Source: Accumulibacter sp. | GTDB taxonomy: Bacteria; Pseudomonadota; Gammaproteobacteria; Burkholderiales; Rhodocyclaceae | Direction of reading: 5' to 3' | DNA: 6,394 nt | Assembly: GCA_031276375.1 (NCBI GenBank) | Contig: JAISNE010000130.1 | Coordinates: forward strand, 1-6,394 | In this document: positions 1-6,338 of the stretch, piece after piece | Numbering within the stretch: the stretch's first letter is position 1 | Layout: each line of letters opens with the position of its first letter | Notes under the pieces: generated by a model | Databases searched by the model: none | What the model saw: the letters and a program-made list of their open reading frames with translations, nothing else | What the model was told of the DNA's origin: nothing | Position numbers and translations under genes: made by a program

Positions 1-86
1 AGCCTGGGAGGGGGATCGGGATTGTACAGGGAAGAGAGGGCTATCTGAAAATTCATATGATCGATAAATACCATCGTACGCGCCAT
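1..86 (-). CDS. N-terminal fragment of a probable NYN-domain (PIN-like nuclease) protein
   Basis: Only the first 28 codons and two further bases are in the window; the gene runs off the left edge. The start ATG (84-86) has a strong Shine-Dalgarno AAGGAG at 95-100, eight bases upstream, which supports a real gene. The peptide begins MARTMVFIDHMNFQ and continues IALSSLYNPDPPPR. A hydrophobic strand followed by FID and an Asn three residues after the Asp (Asp9, Asn12) resembles the opening of NYN/DUF88 (LabA-like) domains, where the first Asp belongs to the metal-binding active site of a PIN-like ribonuclease fold. Codon use (ATA, AGG, GTA) is less GC-biased than in the pump genes, though the sample is small. 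It lies on the same strand as the pump operon but 273 bp beyond it, so it is probably a separate unit. The family call rests on one short motif; that a gene starts here is more certain than its function. Confidence 0.5.
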   Translation of the reverse strand, partial: MARTMVFIDHMNFQIALSSLYNPDPPPR

Positions 87-112
87 GAAACGGTCTCCTT
101 TGCTTTATTTCG

Positions 113-130
113 ATGCCTGAGAACAGGCAT
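113..130. promoter_or_regulatory. 18-bp palindrome upstream of the NYN-like gene
   Basis: ATGCCTG (113-119) and CAGGCAT (124-130) are a perfect 7-bp inverted repeat around a 4-base centre (AGAA on the plus strand). The element ends 12 bases upstream of the AAGGAG Shine-Dalgarno of the minus-strand gene starting at 86. Neither strand has a T-run after the stem, so it is unlikely to be an intrinsic terminator. It could be a DNA operator or a small leader hairpin; the sequence alone does not decide. Confidence 0.35.
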
Positions 131-253
131 TGGTGGACAGGAACGACAAGCCATGTTTCTTTGCGGCGGATATTGAAGCGCCGGATGAACGGCGCCGCTC
201 GCCTGTTCGCGTGAATCGAAACGGGGCCGGGCCGGAAGCCGCGGCATCTCACC

Positions 254-289
254 GGATGGCCGCCGGCGCGGGCGATGAAGCGGCCATCC
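254..289 (-). terminator. Possible factor-dependent terminator or 3'-end hairpin of the pump operon
   Basis: GGATGGCCGC (254-263) and GCGGCCATCC (280-289) form a perfect 10-bp stem around a 16-base, GC-rich loop. It starts about 70 bases past the stop codon of the outer-membrane factor gene, a plausible place for the operon's 3' end. There is no U-tract on either strand, so it is not a canonical intrinsic terminator. It may protect the mRNA 3' end, act with Rho, or be a chance feature of GC-rich DNA. Confidence 0.25.
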
Positions 290-332
290 CTTGTTTCGGC
301 ATGGCCGGCGGCGGATTTCGCGCGGAGAATGC

Positions 333-356
333 TTCCCGGTTTCCCGCTTTCCCGCC
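333..356. repeat. Three tandem copies of an 8-bp repeat (TTCCCGNY)
   Basis: TTCCCGGT (333-340), TTCCCGCT (341-348) and TTCCCGCC (349-356) follow each other without gaps, with the TTCCCG core invariant. They begin three bases beyond the stop codon of the outer-membrane factor gene. The central unit contains the 9-mer TTTCCCGCT (340-348), which is also found twice, mirrored, in the control region at the other end of the operon. No function is evident; replication slippage is the simplest origin. Confidence 0.55.
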
Positions 357-359
357 GCC

Positions 360-1763
360 TCATTCCGCTCCGCCGCCCAAGGCGGCGTATAGCTGAATCT
401 GGGCGGCCAGCTTGGCGTAGCGCAAGGTCACCAGCGACTGCTGCGCGGCGAAGTGCGAACGCTGCGCGTCCAGCACGCTGAGGTAGCTTTCGATGCCGCT
501 GTTGTAGCGCCTTTCGGCCAGGCGATAGGTGTCCGCGACGGTGGCGGTCAGCGATTCCTGCGCCGCCAGTTGTTCGTCGATGGTGCCGCGCACGGCCAGC
601 GCGTCGGCTACTTCGCGGAAGGCCATCTGCACCGTTTTCTCGTATTGCGCCAGCACGATTTCGCGCTCGGTCTCGCTGACGCGCAGCGCCGCCCAGAGAC
701 GGGTGTCGAAGATCGGCAGCGAGAACTGCGGCGCGAACAGCCAGGTTCCCGTCCCGTTGGCGAACAGGCGCGACAATTCGGTGCTGGCGCTGCCCAGCGA
801 GCCGGTCAGGGTGATGCGCGGGAACAGCGCGGCGCGCGCCGCGCCGATCGAGGCGTAGGCGCCCTTGAGGCGATGTTCGGCGGCCATCACGTCGGGGCGC
901 CGCAACAGCACGTCGGATGCCACGCCGGCGGCCACGTCTCGCAGCAGGTTGGCCGTTTCCAGGCCCGCGGGCAGCCATTCCTCGGGAATCGCCGCGCCGG
1001 CGAGCAGCACCAGCGCATTGCGGTCCTGCGCGGCCAATTGCGTATAGCGCGCGACTTCGGCGCGCGCCGTATCGACCGGAACGAGCGCCCGTTTCAGATC
1101 CAGGTCGGAAACCATGCCGACATCGAAGCGCCTTTTGATCAGGGCATACGCCGCCTGCTGGCCGTCCAGCGTCGAACGCGCCAGCGCCAGATTTTCCCGG
1201 TCGGCGGCCAGCTGGAAGTAGGTCCGCGCCACCTGGTTGATGAGCGCGATCTGCGCGCCGCGCCGCCCTTCCTCGGTCGCCAGGTACTCTTCCAGCGCCT
1301 GTTGCGAAAGGTTGCGGATGCGTCCGAAGAAATCGAGTTCCCACGCGGCGAAACCGAGATCGGCGCTGTACTGCGTCGCCGTGCGCGCCTGGCCCGGTTC
1401 GCTGAGATCGCCCGAACGGCGCTGCCGCGTCCCGCCGCCGCTGCCTCTCAGCGACGGGAAAAGATCGCCGCGCTGGATGCCGTACATGCCTTGCGCGCGC
1501 TCGACGTTGAGCGCGGCCAGCCGCAGGTCGCGGTTGTTGTCCAGCGCCTGCCGGATTATTTTTTGCAACACGGCGTCGGTAAAGAAATCCCGCCACCCGA
1601 GTTCGGCGACCTGGGGAAAATCCGGGCCGTCCTGGGCATAGGCGGCTCCGGCAGGCCACTCATCGGGAACCGGAGATTCGGGGGAGCGATACTCCGGCGC
1701 CAGCGAGCAGGCGCCGAGAGCAAGCAGGACGCCGAGCAGCGCCGGAAACGAATGCTTATTCAT
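360..1763 (-). CDS. oprM: Outer-membrane factor lipoprotein of an RND efflux pump (OprM/NodT family)
   Basis: This encodes a 467-residue outer-membrane channel that would complete the tripartite pump by docking with the adaptor; known members are trimers with an outer-membrane beta-barrel and a long periplasmic alpha-barrel. The chosen start gives a lipoprotein signal peptide with lipobox LGAC, lipidated Cys19 and Ser at +2, and has Shine-Dalgarno AGGAG six bases upstream. The ATG at 1823 would add 20 charged residues ahead of the signal and is rejected. Family motifs run in order: AWELDFFGRIR (about 140-150), LLRRPDVMAAEHRL (286-299), ASIGAARAALFPRITLTGS (304-322), and the second-repeat helix RRYNSGIESYLSVLDAQRSH (418-437). 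The two similar halves reflect the duplication typical of these channels, and length is normal. The start overlaps the pump stop codon by 8 bp, implying translational coupling. The family call is firm; the exact name (OprM, AdeC/AdeK, MtrE, TtgC) is not decided by sequence. Confidence 0.95.
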   Translation of the reverse strand: MNKHSFPALLGVLLALGACSLAPEYRSPESPVPDEWPAGAAYAQDGPDFPQVAELGWRDFFTDAVLQKIIRQALDNNRDLRLAALNVERAQGMYGIQRGDLFPSLRGSGGGTRQRRSGDLSEPGQARTATQYSADLGFAAWELDFFGRIRNLSQQALEEYLATEEGRRGAQIALINQVARTYFQLAADRENLALARSTLDGQQAAYALIKRRFDVGMVSDLDLKRALVPVDTARAEVARYTQLAAQDRNALVLLAGAAIPEEWLPAGLETANLLRDVAAGVASDVLLRRPDVMAAEHRLKGAYASIGAARAALFPRITLTGSLGSASTELSRLFANGTGTWLFAPQFSLPIFDTRLWAALRVSETEREIVLAQYEKTVQMAFREVADALAVRGTIDEQLAAQESLTATVADTYRLAERRYNSGIESYLSVLDAQRSHFAAQQSLVTLRYAKLAAQIQLYAALGGGAE

Positions 1764-1774
1764 GAACTTCTCCT
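1756..1774 (-). promoter_or_regulatory. Overlapping stop/start and ribosome binding site of the outer-membrane factor gene
   Basis: On the minus strand the sequence reads AGGAG (1770-1774), six bases, then ATGAATAA. The ATG (1761-1763) opens the outer-membrane factor gene and the out-of-frame TAA (1756-1758) closes the pump gene. The ribosome binding site therefore lies inside the last codons of the pump gene, so ribosomes finishing the pump can begin the channel. This site also decides the channel's start codon. Confidence 0.85.
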
Positions 1775-4700
1775 TCCGCCATGTCCAGGTCTTTCGCTTC
1801 TTCGCCGCGTCTTCTCCGGTCATGGCCCGAACGCTTGTCTTCCGCGAAGTCGATGCCTTTCCTGCCGCCGCCGCGCCGGGTCATCAGCTTGTAGATCATG
1901 ACATAAAACAGCGGCGCGAAGAAAATCACCAGCACCGTCGAGGTCACCATGCCGCCGAGCACCGCCGTGCCGATCGCCGTCTGGGCGCCCGCCCCGGCGC
2001 CGTCGGCCAGCGCCAGCGGCAGCACGCCGAAGCCGAAGGCCAGCGAGGTCATGACGATCGGCCGCAAGCGCAGCTTGGCCGCTTCGAGCGTGGCCTCGAT
2101 CAGACCGACGCCGGCCTCGACCTGCGCCTTGGCGAACTGGACGATCAGGATGGCGTTCTTGGTCGTCAGGCCGAGCGTGGTCAACATGCCGATCTGGAAA
2201 TACACGTCGTTGGGCATCCCGCGCAGGTCGGAAAGGATCACCCCGCCGATCAGACCCAGTGGCAGCGTGAACAGGATGGCGATCGGAATCGGCCAGCTTT
2301 CATAGAGCGCGGCGAGGCACAGGAAGATGACGAAGAACGAGAAGGCGTACAGCAGCGGCGCTTGCGAACTGGCCATGCGCTCCTGATACGAGAGTCCGGT
2401 CCAGTCGTAGCCGATGCCCGACGGCAGCCTGCCGGCCAGTTCCTCCATCGCCCGCATGGCTTCGCCGGAACTGTAGCCGGGCGCCGGTTCGCCCTGGATA
2501 TTGACCGACGGGAAAGCGTTGTAGCGTTCCAGCCGGGGCGACCCTTGCACCCAGCGCGCGGAAGCGAAGGCGGTAAACGGCACCATCTTGCCCTGGGTGT
2601 TGCGCACTTGCAGTTTTTCCAGGTCGCTTGGCAACATCCGGTGCGGCGCGTCGGCCTGCAGGTAGACTTTTTTCACCCGCCCGCCCTGCACGAAGTCATT
2701 GACGTAGGAACCGCCGAACGCCGCCGCGATGGTATTGTGAATGGTGCCGATCGGCACGCCCAGCGCCCCGGCCTTGTCCCAATCCACGTCGATGTGGTAT
2801 TCGGCGGTGTCTTCCATGCCGTTCGGCCGCACCCGCTGCAAGCGGGGATCCTGCGCCGCCATGCCGAGCAGTTGATTGCGCGCCGCGATCAATTCCAGAT
2901 GGCCGATGCCGCCGCGATCCTGCAACTGGAAGTCGAAACCGGCGGCGTTGCCCAGTTCGACCACCGCCGGCGGCGGAAATACGTAGATCATCGCTTCCTT
3001 GATCTGCGAGACCATGCCCATCGCGCGTTCGGAAACAGCCTTGGATTTCAGTTCCGGCTTCTTCCTTTCTTCCCAGTCCTTGAGCTTGCCGAAGGCCATG
3101 CCCATGTTCTGGCCCTGGCCGGAAAAGCTGACGCCCGCCACACCCATCAAGGATTCGATCGAATCCTTTTCCTGCTCGGCCAGATTGCCGAGCACCTTGT
3201 TCACGACGCCCAGCGTCTGCTCCATCGTCGATCCCGAAGGCAGCAGAATCTGCGTCATCACCACGCCCTGGTCCTCGTCCGGCAGGTACGCGGTGGGCAT
3301 GCGCAGGAACAGATAGCCCATTCCCGCGACGATCAGGAGGTACAGGAAAAAGAAACGCAGACGGCGGGCGAGCACCGCGCCGACGGCCTTGACGTACCAG
3401 TCCCGGAAACCGAAGAACACGCGGTCGAACCACATGAAGAAGGGGCGCAGGAACCAGATCGCCGCTTCCGCCGGCTCGTGCCCCTTGGCCACCGGTTTCA
3501 GCAGCGAGGCGCAGAGCACCGGGGTCAGGATCAGGGCCACGACGACGGAGAGCAGCATCGCCGCGGCGATGGTGATCGAGAACTGCCGGTAGATGACCCC
3601 GGTGGACCCGCCGAAGAAGGCCATCGGCATGAACACCGCGGCGAGCACCACGCCGATGCCGATCAGCGCCGGGGTGATCTGCTCCATCGAGCGCGCCGTC
3701 GCCTCGCGCGGCGGCAGGCCCTCCTCGGCCATGATCCGCTCGACGTTCTCCACCACCACGATGGCGTCGTCGACCAGCAGGCCGATGGCCAGCACCATGG
3801 CGAACATGGTCAGCATGTTGATCGAGAAGCCGAACAGCGAGAACACGGCGAAGGTGCCGAGCAGCACCACCGGCACGGCGATGGTCGGAATCAGCGTGGC
3901 CCGGATGTTGCCCATGAACAGCCACATGATCAGGAAGACCAGCACGACGGCCTCGACCAGCGTCTTGTACACTTCCTCGATCGCCACCTTGGTGAATAGC
4001 GTGGTGTCGTAGGGATAGACGACCTTCATCCCGTGCGGGAAGAATTCCTCCATTTCCTTCAGTTTGTTCTTGACGTTTTCCGCCGTCTCCAGCGCGTTGG
4101 CGCCCGCCGCCTGGCGGACCGCCAGCCCGGCGTTCGGCTTGCCGTTGAACTGGCCCTGGATGTCGTAGCGTTCGGTGCCCAGTTCGGTGCGGCCGATGTC
4201 CTTGACGCGCACGACCGAACCGTCGGAGTTGGCGCGCAGCGGAATGTTGGCGAACTGTTCGGGCGTCTGCAAAAGGTGCTGGATGACGATCGAGGCGTTC
4301 ATGCGCTGCCCCGGCATCGACGGCGCGCCTCCGAGCTGCCCCGCCGACGCTTCGACGTTGTAGCTGCGGAGCGCCGCGATCACGTCTTCCATGGTCAGCC
4401 GGTACTTGATCAGCTTGTCCGGATCGACCCACACGCGCATGGCGTAGCCCGAACCCCAGACTTCGACTTCGCCGACGCCCGGAACGCGCGACAGGATCTT
4501 CTCCAGGCTCGATTGCGCGTAATCCCGCAGATCGTCGCCGTTCATGCTGCCGTCCTCGGAAATGAGGCCGACGATTATCAGCCAGTTGCGCGTCGACTTG
4601 CTGACGGAAACGCCGCCCTGCTGGACCACGCTGGGCAGGCTGGCCATCGCCAGTTGCAGCTTGTTCTGCACTTTCGACCAGGCCACGTCCGGATCGGTGC

Positions 4701-4992
4701 CCGGCGCGAAGGTGAGTTCGAGGCGCGCCGAGCCGGACGAGGAACTGTTGCCCGACAGGTAGAGCATGTCGTCGAGACCGGTCATCTTCTGTTCGATGAT
4801 CTGGGTGATCGTGTTCTCCACCGTTTCCGCCGACGCTCCCGGATAGTAAGCGCCTATCGAAATGGACGGCGGCGCGATCGGCGGATACTGCGAAATCGGC
4901 AGGCCGTGGATCGCCAGCAGCCCGACCGCCATCATGGCGATGGCGATCACCCAGGCGAAAACCGGCCGTTGCAGGAAAAATTTCGAAAGCAT
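1756..4992 (-). CDS. acrB: RND multidrug efflux pump, HAE-1 family inner-membrane transporter (AcrB/MexB-like)
   Basis: This encodes a 1078-residue proton/drug antiporter. Homologues are trimers that capture substrates from the periplasm and membrane and pass them to the channel. The layout is standard: TM1 (about 10-28), a large periplasmic loop (30-338), TM2-TM6 (340-495), TM7 (541-559), a second loop (561-876), and TM8-TM12 (878-1033). Proton-relay residues are present by alignment from memory to AcrB: Asp408 and Asp409 in LLVDDA, Lys945 in LTTKN, Arg975 in RLRP and Thr982. Other landmarks are FLQRPVFAWVIA at the N-terminus, GGSTGVIYRQFSITIA (461-476) and PDEDQGVVMT (571-580). Pocket residues differ: AcrB Phe136, Phe178, Phe610 and Phe615 correspond to Trp137, Trp179, Met616 and Val621, while Phe617 and Phe628 are kept (Phe623, Phe634). 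A charged tail of about 42 residues follows TM12, making the protein about 30 residues longer than AcrB. The start has AGGAG six bases upstream. The AcrB/MexB/MtrD/AdeB type is certain; the substrate range is not predictable. Confidence 0.97.
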   Translation of the reverse strand: MLSKFFLQRPVFAWVIAIAMMAVGLLAIHGLPISQYPPIAPPSISIGAYYPGASAETVENTITQIIEQKMTGLDDMLYLSGNSSSSGSARLELTFAPGTDPDVAWSKVQNKLQLAMASLPSVVQQGGVSVSKSTRNWLIIVGLISEDGSMNGDDLRDYAQSSLEKILSRVPGVGEVEVWGSGYAMRVWVDPDKLIKYRLTMEDVIAALRSYNVEASAGQLGGAPSMPGQRMNASIVIQHLLQTPEQFANIPLRANSDGSVVRVKDIGRTELGTERYDIQGQFNGKPNAGLAVRQAAGANALETAENVKNKLKEMEEFFPHGMKVVYPYDTTLFTKVAIEEVYKTLVEAVVLVFLIMWLFMGNIRATLIPTIAVPVVLLGTFAVFSLFGFSINMLTMFAMVLAIGLLVDDAIVVVENVERIMAEEGLPPREATARSMEQITPALIGIGVVLAAVFMPMAFFGGSTGVIYRQFSITIAAAMLLSVVVALILTPVLCASLLKPVAKGHEPAEAAIWFLRPFFMWFDRVFFGFRDWYVKAVGAVLARRLRFFFLYLLIVAGMGYLFLRMPTAYLPDEDQGVVMTQILLPSGSTMEQTLGVVNKVLGNLAEQEKDSIESLMGVAGVSFSGQGQNMGMAFGKLKDWEERKKPELKSKAVSERAMGMVSQIKEAMIYVFPPPAVVELGNAAGFDFQLQDRGGIGHLELIAARNQLLGMAAQDPRLQRVRPNGMEDTAEYHIDVDWDKAGALGVPIGTIHNTIAAAFGGSYVNDFVQGGRVKKVYLQADAPHRMLPSDLEKLQVRNTQGKMVPFTAFASARWVQGSPRLERYNAFPSVNIQGEPAPGYSSGEAMRAMEELAGRLPSGIGYDWTGLSYQERMASSQAPLLYAFSFFVIFLCLAALYESWPIPIAILFTLPLGLIGGVILSDLRGMPNDVYFQIGMLTTLGLTTKNAILIVQFAKAQVEAGVGLIEATLEAAKLRLRPIVMTSLAFGFGVLPLALADGAGAGAQTAIGTAVLGGMVTSTVLVIFFAPLFYVMIYKLMTRRGGGRKGIDFAEDKRSGHDRRRRGEEAKDLDMAEGEVHE

Positions 4993-4998
4993 CTGATT

Positions 4999-5003
4999 CT
5001 CCT
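4999..5003 (-). promoter_or_regulatory. Ribosome binding site of the pump gene, overlapping the adaptor stop codon
   Basis: The minus strand reads TAAGGAG then AATCAG then ATG. AGGAG (4999-5003) shares its first base with the adaptor's TAA stop (5003-5005) and lies six bases from the pump ATG (4990-4992). The 10-bp gap leaves no room for a separate promoter and indicates co-transcription and likely coupling. Confidence 0.85.
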
Positions 5004-6178
5004 TACTTCGCCGCCGGGGCCGGCGCGCTGGGCGTAAACGGCGTGGTCTTGACCGTGACCGCCGTTCCCGGACGCAGCATCTGCAAGGTCTGCAAGCCTT
5101 CGACGATGATCCGGTCGCCGGCCTTCACGCCGTCGGCGACCAGCCACTGATCGCCGACTTCGCGCTCCAGCGTCAACATGCGCATCTCGACCTTGTCCCC
5201 GGCGTTGGCGACGAACACGTAGGGGTCGCCCTTGGCGTTGCGCAGCACGCTCTGTTGCGGCACGCAGATCGCCTGCTCGTGGGTGCCCTCGGTAATCTCC
5301 GCGCGAACGAACATTTCCGGCAGCAAAATCCCCCGCGGATTCGGAAACACCATGCGCAACACCACGGTGCCGGTGGAAGGTTCCACCGAAACGTCGCGGA
5401 ACTGCAACGTGCCTTCCTGTTCATACGGCGTGCCGTCTTCCAGGATCAGCTTGACCTTGCTCAAATCCGCCCCGTTGGCCTGCAGATCGCCTTTTTCGAA
5501 GCGGCGCCGCAAGCGCAGAAGATCGCTGGTCGATTGCGTCACGTCGACGTAGATCGGATCGAGCTGCTGGATGGTCGCCAGCGCCACCGGCTGGAACGCC
5601 GTCACCAGCGCGCCATCGGTCACGCTGGACTTGCCGATGCGCCCGGAGATCGGCGCCGTGACCTTGGTGTAGCCCAGGTTGATGCGCGCCGTCTGCACCT
5701 GCGCCTTCCACGAGGCGATTTCCGCCGCGACCTGCTTCAACGCGGCGTCGGCGTCGTCGTAATCCTGCTGGCTGACGGCCCGGTCGGCCAGCAGCGCCTT
5801 GGCGCGCTCGGCCCGCGCCTTGATCGAATACTGGCTGGCCTCGGCCCGCGCTTGTCCGGCCAGCGCGGTGTCCAGCGCCGCCTGGAACGGCGCCGGATCG
5901 ATCTCGTAAAGCACCTGTCCGGCCTTGACATCCGTCCCTTCCGTGAACAAACGGCGCTGGATCAGGCCATTGACCTGGGGCCGGATTTCCGCGATACGCA
6001 AAGGCGCGGTGCGGCCCGGCAACTGGGTCGACAAGGTCAGTTTCCGCGTTTCGATGGTCACCACGGAAACCGACGGCATGACGCTGGCTCTGGCCGGCGC
6101 CTGTCCACCTCGCTCGCAGGCAGTCAGCAGCACCGCAAAAACGAGAACGGCAACGGGAACACGATACTTGTCAACCAT
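5003..6178 (-). CDS. acrA: RND efflux periplasmic adaptor lipoprotein (AcrA/MexA-like membrane fusion protein)
   Basis: This encodes a 391-residue adaptor that would bridge the inner-membrane pump and the outer-membrane channel in the periplasm. The start at 6178 gives MVDKYRVPVAVLVFAVLLTAC, a lipoprotein signal with lipobox LTAC and lipidated Cys21 followed by Glu22. Shine-Dalgarno GAGGA (6189-6193) lies 10 bases upstream. The in-frame ATG at 6229 would add 17 residues ahead of the signal and is rejected. In order: first membrane-proximal strand and lipoyl half (about 36-95, with GRTAPLRIAEIRPQVNGLI), alpha-hairpin (about 96-165), second lipoyl half (YTKVTAPISGRIGKSSVTDGALV, 170-192), beta-barrel (about 205-295, with LDPIYVDVTQS) and the membrane-proximal domain (about 300-375). 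The hairpin tip carries the conserved R-x3-L-x6-S channel-contact pattern at Arg125, Leu129 and Ser136. Length is close to AcrA. It is the first gene of the operon, 10 bp ahead of the pump. The assignment is firm; synonyms include mexA, mtrC, ttgA and adeI. Confidence 0.96.
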   Translation of the reverse strand: MVDKYRVPVAVLVFAVLLTACERGGQAPARASVMPSVSVVTIETRKLTLSTQLPGRTAPLRIAEIRPQVNGLIQRRLFTEGTDVKAGQVLYEIDPAPFQAALDTALAGQARAEASQYSIKARAERAKALLADRAVSQQDYDDADAALKQVAAEIASWKAQVQTARINLGYTKVTAPISGRIGKSSVTDGALVTAFQPVALATIQQLDPIYVDVTQSTSDLLRLRRRFEKGDLQANGADLSKVKLILEDGTPYEQEGTLQFRDVSVEPSTGTVVLRMVFPNPRGILLPEMFVRAEITEGTHEQAICVPQQSVLRNAKGDPYVFVANAGDKVEMRMLTLEREVGDQWLVADGVKAGDRIIVEGLQTLQMLRPGTAVTVKTTPFTPSAPAPAAK

Positions 6179-6302
6179 GATGGGGGTTTCCTCAGAAATG
6201 ATGGACGGGGCCGGCCAGCGGAACGGCAAAACGCCGGAACGCGCGATGAACGGCGATGGACGCCTCGATCATAATAAAAAACGGTGTCGGGAATGAACAG
6301 CG
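6179..6302 (-). other. Leader (5' UTR) of the efflux operon mRNA
   Basis: If transcription starts about seven bases past the TATAAT at 6310-6315, the transcript has a leader of roughly 125 bases before the adaptor ATG. This is longer than needed for a simple ribosome binding site. It contains a run of six T's on the minus strand near 6274-6280 and a GGCCGGCC palindrome around 6211-6218, but no strong hairpin plus U-tract that would mark an attenuator. It also contains a 26-codon open frame, listed separately. Confidence 0.5.
6192..6272 (-). CDS. Possible 26-codon upstream ORF in the efflux operon leader
   Basis: An ATG at 6270-6272 opens a frame of 26 residues (beginning MIEASIAVHRAFRR, ending PVHHF). 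It closes with TGA at 6192-6194. That stop overlaps the adaptor's Shine-Dalgarno (TGAGGA) and lies 13 bases before the adaptor ATG, a geometry that would allow coupling if the frame were translated. Against it, no Shine-Dalgarno precedes its ATG (the upstream bases are a T-rich run) and a frame this short is common by chance. It is recorded as a candidate leader peptide, not a confident gene. Confidence 0.15.
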   Translation of the reverse strand: MIEASIAVHRAFRRFAVPLAGPVHHF

Positions 6303-6338
6303 GGAAATAATTATACCCAGATTTCGACATACATTCTT
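6303..6338 (-). promoter_or_regulatory. Predicted sigma70 promoter of the efflux operon
   Basis: The minus strand has a perfect -10 box TATAAT at 6310-6315, preceded by CTGGG, and transcription would begin near 6303. At 17-bp spacing the -35 position (6333-6338) reads AAGAAT, a poor match to TTGACA. The -35 area is taken up by the AcrR-type dyad, so a bound repressor would block RNA polymerase. The weak -35 may reflect that overlap or dependence on an activator. Confidence 0.65.

Larger units (their letters stand above)
87..359. other. Intergenic region between the outer-membrane factor gene and the NYN-like gene
   Basis: No convincing gene is found in these 273 bases on either strand. The part nearest the NYN-like gene (about 87-175) is noticeably AT-richer than the rest, as expected for a promoter and leader, but I could not pick a credible -35/-10 pair for the minus strand. 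The stretch contains an 18-bp palindrome, a 10-bp inverted repeat and a three-copy 8-bp repeat, each listed separately. A plus-strand frame starting at TTG 130 crosses the region but has low-complexity composition and no ribosome binding site. Confidence 0.7.

Noticed and set aside
371..387. CGCCGCC-CAA-GGCGGCG hairpin near the end of the channel gene, considered as a terminator
   Set aside because: It lies within the coding sequence (Ala-Leu-Gly-Gly-Gly region) before the stop codon and no U-tract follows; the Ala/Gly codons explain it.
130..396. An 88-codon plus-strand frame across the left intergenic region
   Set aside because: It starts at TTG without a ribosome binding site, has biased composition, and its end overlaps the channel gene on the opposite strand.
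1764..1823. Upstream ATG at 1823 as the channel start
   Set aside because: It would add a charged 20-residue extension before the lipoprotein signal and extend the overlap with the pump gene; the ATG at 1763 has an ideal ribosome binding site.
453..1901. A 482-codon plus-strand frame opposite the outer-membrane factor gene
   Set aside because: Its low-complexity Arg/Gln/Gly/Ala composition and full overlap with a gene carrying clear OprM motifs make it a shadow.
1762..3999. A 745-codon open frame on the plus strand opposite the pump gene
   Set aside because: It is rich in His, Arg, Gln, Asp and Gly with no recognisable domain. It mirrors the codons of a strongly supported pump gene, as expected for an antisense shadow in GC-rich DNA.
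2696..4432. A 578-codon minus-strand frame inside the pump gene
   Set aside because: It is out of frame with the pump and extremely rich in Arg, Gly and Ala. A frameshift was considered, but the pump frame is continuous with all motifs in order.
6179..6229. Upstream ATG at 6229 as the adaptor start
   Set aside because: It would place 17 non-signal residues before the lipoprotein signal. The ATG at 6178 has a good Shine-Dalgarno and a complete signal peptide.
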